Source: Methylobacterium sp. E-066 (GTDB lineage: Bacteria; Pseudomonadota; Alphaproteobacteria; Rhizobiales; Beijerinckiaceae). Taken from it: DNA of 64,000 bases. The stretch lies in assembly GCF_022829635.1 (NCBI RefSeq), contig NZ_JAKSYO010000163.1:26090-90089 (forward strand), given 5' to 3'. Both the position numbers and the translations under genes were made by a program. Under the pieces are notes generated by a model. That model had not been told where the DNA came from. It saw only the letters and a program-made list of their open reading frames with translations, and ran no database searches. Below, piece by piece: positions 61,732 to 64,000 of the stretch (positions are counted from its first letter, which is position 1; the number at the start of each line of letters is the position of its first letter).

Positions 61732-62049
61732 TCAGCGCTCAAGTAGCCACCTTCGAACAACGTTTTTGAAATCGTCATCACAACCCGCAGATTTAGCGAC
61801 ATTTAGAAGAGAGTCTAGCCTTCGAAAAGTCGATGTCTTTAATAAATTAGTATCATAAGCTATTAAATCCACGGGTCCTAGGGGCATTTCAAAATCAAAA
61901 AGCATATCTAACACATAAGATATCTCGGATGGTGGGCCATTTTTCGCCCAATTTTGTACAGTACGCAAACCAACGCCGACTTCTTGAGCAAATGCGGCTT
62001 GAGTTCGACCAAGCAATCTTAACCGAGATTTGAACTCGTTGCCGTCCAT
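61732..62049 (-). CDS. XRE-type helix-turn-helix protein in low-GC context
   Basis: 105 residues. The helix-turn-helix is at 15-38 (RTQAAFAQEVGVGLRTVQNW, then AKNG). The C-terminal half (FRRLDSLLNVAKSAGCDDDF) is helical and has no recognised domain. Codon use is clearly AT-richer than in all neighbours, a sign of acquisition. The start at 62049 lies 45 bases from a perfect 14-bp palindrome (62094-62107) that could be its operator. Confidence 0.75.
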   Translation of the reverse strand: MDGNEFKSRLRLLGRTQAAFAQEVGVGLRTVQNWAKNGPPSEISYVLDMLFDFEMPLGPVDLIAYDTNLLKTSTFRRLDSLLNVAKSAGCDDDFKNVVRRWLLER

Positions 62050-62574
62050 CGGAACACAATATCTTGGTTTTGCCGACGATAGCCGGTCCGCGGACCGCGG
62101 GTTCGCTGCACTGCGAAGGAATGGAACGTGGTCCGCTAATCGACGTCAACAGGAAACCAGCCGATCCTTCATAGACCATGTTCGGTTATGACAGGCAAAC
62201 GGCATCAACGCCGTCATCGACCGGCACACCGCTGATCGTATGCTCTCCGAACCATCCAAATCGGATCCTCCTAGCTCGCGAGAGTAGGCTGAAGAAGAGT
62301 CGCTCGATTCAGGCATCGCATCGTTCCAGCTATGCAACCCAGCCATTGAGTGCGAACGCATTTGAAGCGAGGCGCGTCCCATCACAGCACGGAAAGGCGC
62401 TTGCATTTGTTCATGTTATGTTCTAAATGCCGATTATCGCCTAGACCGCAGGCGATCTCCTGAAGCCGACGCCCGCCGAGCGCTTAGACCCCGTCGAGCC
62501 AGCCGCGTCGCTGCATCCAATCCAGCCATCACGCTGACGGCCGGCGCCGCTGCCCGGCTGTGGGAGATCATGCC
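62050..62574. other. 525-base gap between divergent XRE and AAA+ genes
   Basis: It must hold promoters for both genes. Close to the XRE side is the palindrome CGGTCCGCGGACCG. The middle contains several short open frames on both strands with no family match. Composition is mixed and returns to GC-rich near 62430. Confidence 0.5.
62094..62107. promoter_or_regulatory. Candidate operator for the XRE regulator
   Basis: A perfect 14-base palindrome, CGGTCCGCGGACCG, 45 bases upstream of the XRE start codon; GTGGTCCGC follows about 25 bases further as a possible half site. XRE regulators commonly bind such palindromes near their own promoters. Confidence 0.4.
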
Positions 62575-64000
62575 ATGTCGCTGACCTCGACCATTCCGCA
62601 CGACCAGTTTTCCGATGCCAAGCCCTCCGACGCGCTCGCGCGCGCGTTCCTTCGAACCCTGGCGCAGGAGGAGCGCAAGAGCATCAAGCTCAACCGCGAA
62701 TTCGGCTCGGATCCCGATTACGACGAAGGGAGCGACGATCCGATCGAACTTATCCTCGCGCAGACCGAGGGCGAGAGGAAAACCGAGCACGTCCCCATCC
62801 CGGCGGACCTCGCCGCGGTGGCCGTGCTCGTCGCTCGTGCCATCGCGGCGGAGGACGGCCTCGTGCGTCGTCTGCGGCGCGAGGCGCCGGTCGTCGTCAT
62901 CACCACGCACCTGCCCGATCTGGTCGAGCCGGTGCGGGACGTCCTCGAGCGATGCGCCTTCCGACCCGGCGTTCGGGTGATCGATCTGAGCGGCAACAGA
63001 GCGGTCGCTCTCAAACCGACGCAGGCCGGCCTGCTCGTTCGCGACGGCTCGCTTAAGGAGCACAGACCCGATGCCGGCAACCTCATGGTGGCCTCGGCGC
63101 TCCACGCGCGGGTTCCCATCGTCGGATGCGCGCCCGATCCGACCCGCCAGCTGCCGCGCGATCTCCTGCGCGCTGCCGAACATCGCATCGCGCTCCCCGG
63201 CCTGGATCAGAGCGCACTCGACCTCGTCATCGAAGCGGTCACCGGGGGCTGCCCGACACGGCGGATCGATCCCGATCTGGCTCGCACCCTCGACATCGCC
63301 GATCTGCCGATCGCATTCCGGGGTGCCGCCTCACCCGATGCCTGTATTGATGCGCTCGCCCGGGTCATGGCAGCCAAGGCCGACTACCTTCAGACGGGTC
63401 CGGCACTCGAGGAACTCGACGGGTACGGGGCGGCCAAGGATTGGGGCCTGGCACTCGCCGTCGATCTGCAGGCGTATCGGCTCGGCCGCCTCGCCTGGGC
63501 CGACATCGACAATCGGGGCTTGCTGCTGTCGGGCCCGCCGGGCGTCGGCAAGACCAGCTTCGCCCGCGCCCTGGCGAAATCCGCCCGGGTTCCGCTGGTG
63601 GCGACCTCGGTCGCGGAGTGGAACGCATCGGATTACCTCTCCGGCACCCTGCAGGCGATCCGCAGGGTGTTCGCCCAGGCCCGGACCCAGGCGCCCTGCA
63701 TCCTGTTCATCGACGAGCTCGACGGCATCTCCGACCGCGCGCGCATCCGCGGCGAGTACGTCCAGTACTGGACCCAGGTGGTGAACCTGTTCCTCGAGCT
63801 GCTCGCCGGCGTCGAGGAGCGCCCGGGGGTGGTCGTCGTCGCGGCCTCGAACCACCCGCAGAACATCGATCCAGCCGTGAAGCGGGCGGGACGCCTCGAT
63901 CGGGAGATCGCGATCGAGAGACCGGACACCGCGAGCCTGGTGAAGATCTTCCGGCATCATCTCGGCGCCGGGGTGCTAGCCGGGGATTCGTTGATGCCGC
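62575..64000 (+). CDS. AAA+ ATPase with uncharacterised N-terminal region (cut by window edge)
   Basis: 475 residues are readable from the ATG at 62575 (GGGAG 8 nt upstream) with no stop before the window end. Residues 1-300 have no recognised domain (opening MSLTSTIPHDQFSDAKPSDA; later APVVVITTHLPDLVEPVRDV). From 312 there is a AAA+ module of the FtsH/classic type: SGPPGVGKT at 319-327 (Walker A), ILFIDEL at 376-382 (Walker B), VVAASN at 421-426 (sensor 1) and arginines at 437-443 (KRAGRLDRE). A downstream protease domain is possible but outside the window. It would be an ATP-driven unfoldase or remodeller. Confidence 0.82.
   Translation, partial: MSLTSTIPHDQFSDAKPSDALARAFLRTLAQEERKSIKLNREFGSDPDYDEGSDDPIELILAQTEGERKTEHVPIPADLAAVAVLVARAIAAEDGLVRRLRREAPVVVITTHLPDLVEPVRDVLERCAFRPGVRVIDLSGNRAVALKPTQAGLLVRDGSLKEHRPDAGNLMVASALHARVPIVGCAPDPTRQLPRDLLRAAEHRIALPGLDQSALDLVIEAVTGGCPTRRIDPDLARTLDIADLPIAFRGAASPDACIDALARVMAAKADYLQTGPALEELDGYGAAKDWGLALAVDLQAYRLGRLAWADIDNRGLLLSGPPGVGKTSFARALAKSARVPLVATSVAEWNASDYLSGTLQAIRRVFAQARTQAPCILFIDELDGISDRARIRGEYVQYWTQVVNLFLELLAGVEERPGVVVVAASNHPQNIDPAVKRAGRLDREIAIERPDTASLVKIFRHHLGAGVLAGDSLMP

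Noticed and set aside
61444..61746. A 100-codon open frame after gyrB
   Set aside because: No ribosome-binding site, no family similarity, and its composition changes along the frame.
62146..62426. Short frames on both strands between the XRE and AAA+ genes, considered as transposase remnants
   Set aside because: I could not match any transposase motif; the similarity was only impressionistic.
62434..63188. Minus-strand frames at the right end
   Set aside because: They are shadows of the AAA+ gene, which reads continuously on the plus strand from 62575 to the edge.

Overview
The window is GC-rich, densely coding DNA from an alphaproteobacterial methylotroph, most likely Methylobacterium or Methylorubrum. 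The evidence is a complete eight-gene lanthanide uptake cluster (lutA-lutH), an operon for tetrahydromethanopterin/methylofuran cofactor synthesis (MfnB, MfnE-like kinase, dihydropteroate-synthase-related protein, DUF447), an MxaD-like periplasmic protein, a 667-residue propionyl-CoA carboxylase alpha subunit, and hairpin repeats scattered between genes. Everything is inferred from the sequence and family knowledge; no search was run.

Layout. 1-9 kb holds housekeeping and small genes: a LysE-type exporter (cut by the window edge), a histone-deacetylase-like hydrolase, an L,D-transpeptidase lipoprotein, pccA, gamma-glutamylcyclotransferase, a formate/nitrite channel with a clear terminator, acylphosphatase, DUF599, DUF3253 and YdcF. 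9-13.3 kb has an RraA-like protein, a GST and the EF-P locus, in which efp is divergent from the overlapping epmA-epmB pair. 13.5-20.4 kb has a DUF1624 membrane protein, a twin cold-shock protein, DUF192, a Tat-exported dienelactone hydrolase, a lone receiver domain, a NepR-like small protein and an alpha/beta-hydrolase fold without its serine.

20.4-35.6 kb is the C1 core. On the minus strand are DUF2380, mfnB, the MfnE-like kinase, the DHPS-related gene and DUF447, followed by the MxaD-like and beta-propeller pair, almost all overlapping or a few bases apart. Diverging on the plus strand is lutA-B-C-D-E-F-G-H. It encodes a periplasmic binding protein, a beta-propeller, small exported proteins, an ABC ATPase and permease, and a TonB-dependent receptor: together a route for lanthanides across both membranes, feeding lanthanide-dependent PQQ alcohol dehydrogenases. 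No lanmodulin gene follows lutH. In its place is a small two-cysteine exported protein that resembles LutD.

35.6-48.3 kb is a loose polysaccharide region (sugar-phosphate transferase, glycosyltransferase, polysaccharide deacetylase, BioF2-type acetyltransferase, Wzz/GumC-like and Wza-like export proteins). It is interleaved with a hemolysin III protein, heme A synthase, DUF2842 and a Phd/PIN toxin-antitoxin pair. 48.5-58.4 kb has exported proteins of unknown role, a large class A PBP, a GH13 trehalose-synthase-like enzyme, an MBL hydrolase and an aldo/keto reductase.

58.6-61 kb is gyrB. After it the sequence changes: about 1.5 kb of lower-GC, mostly non-coding DNA with a small XRE regulator and a palindrome beside it, then an AAA+ ATPase that runs off the right edge. 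This looks like the start of an accessory region. Four families of inverted-repeat elements (called A-D here) occupy most of the longer intergenic gaps.
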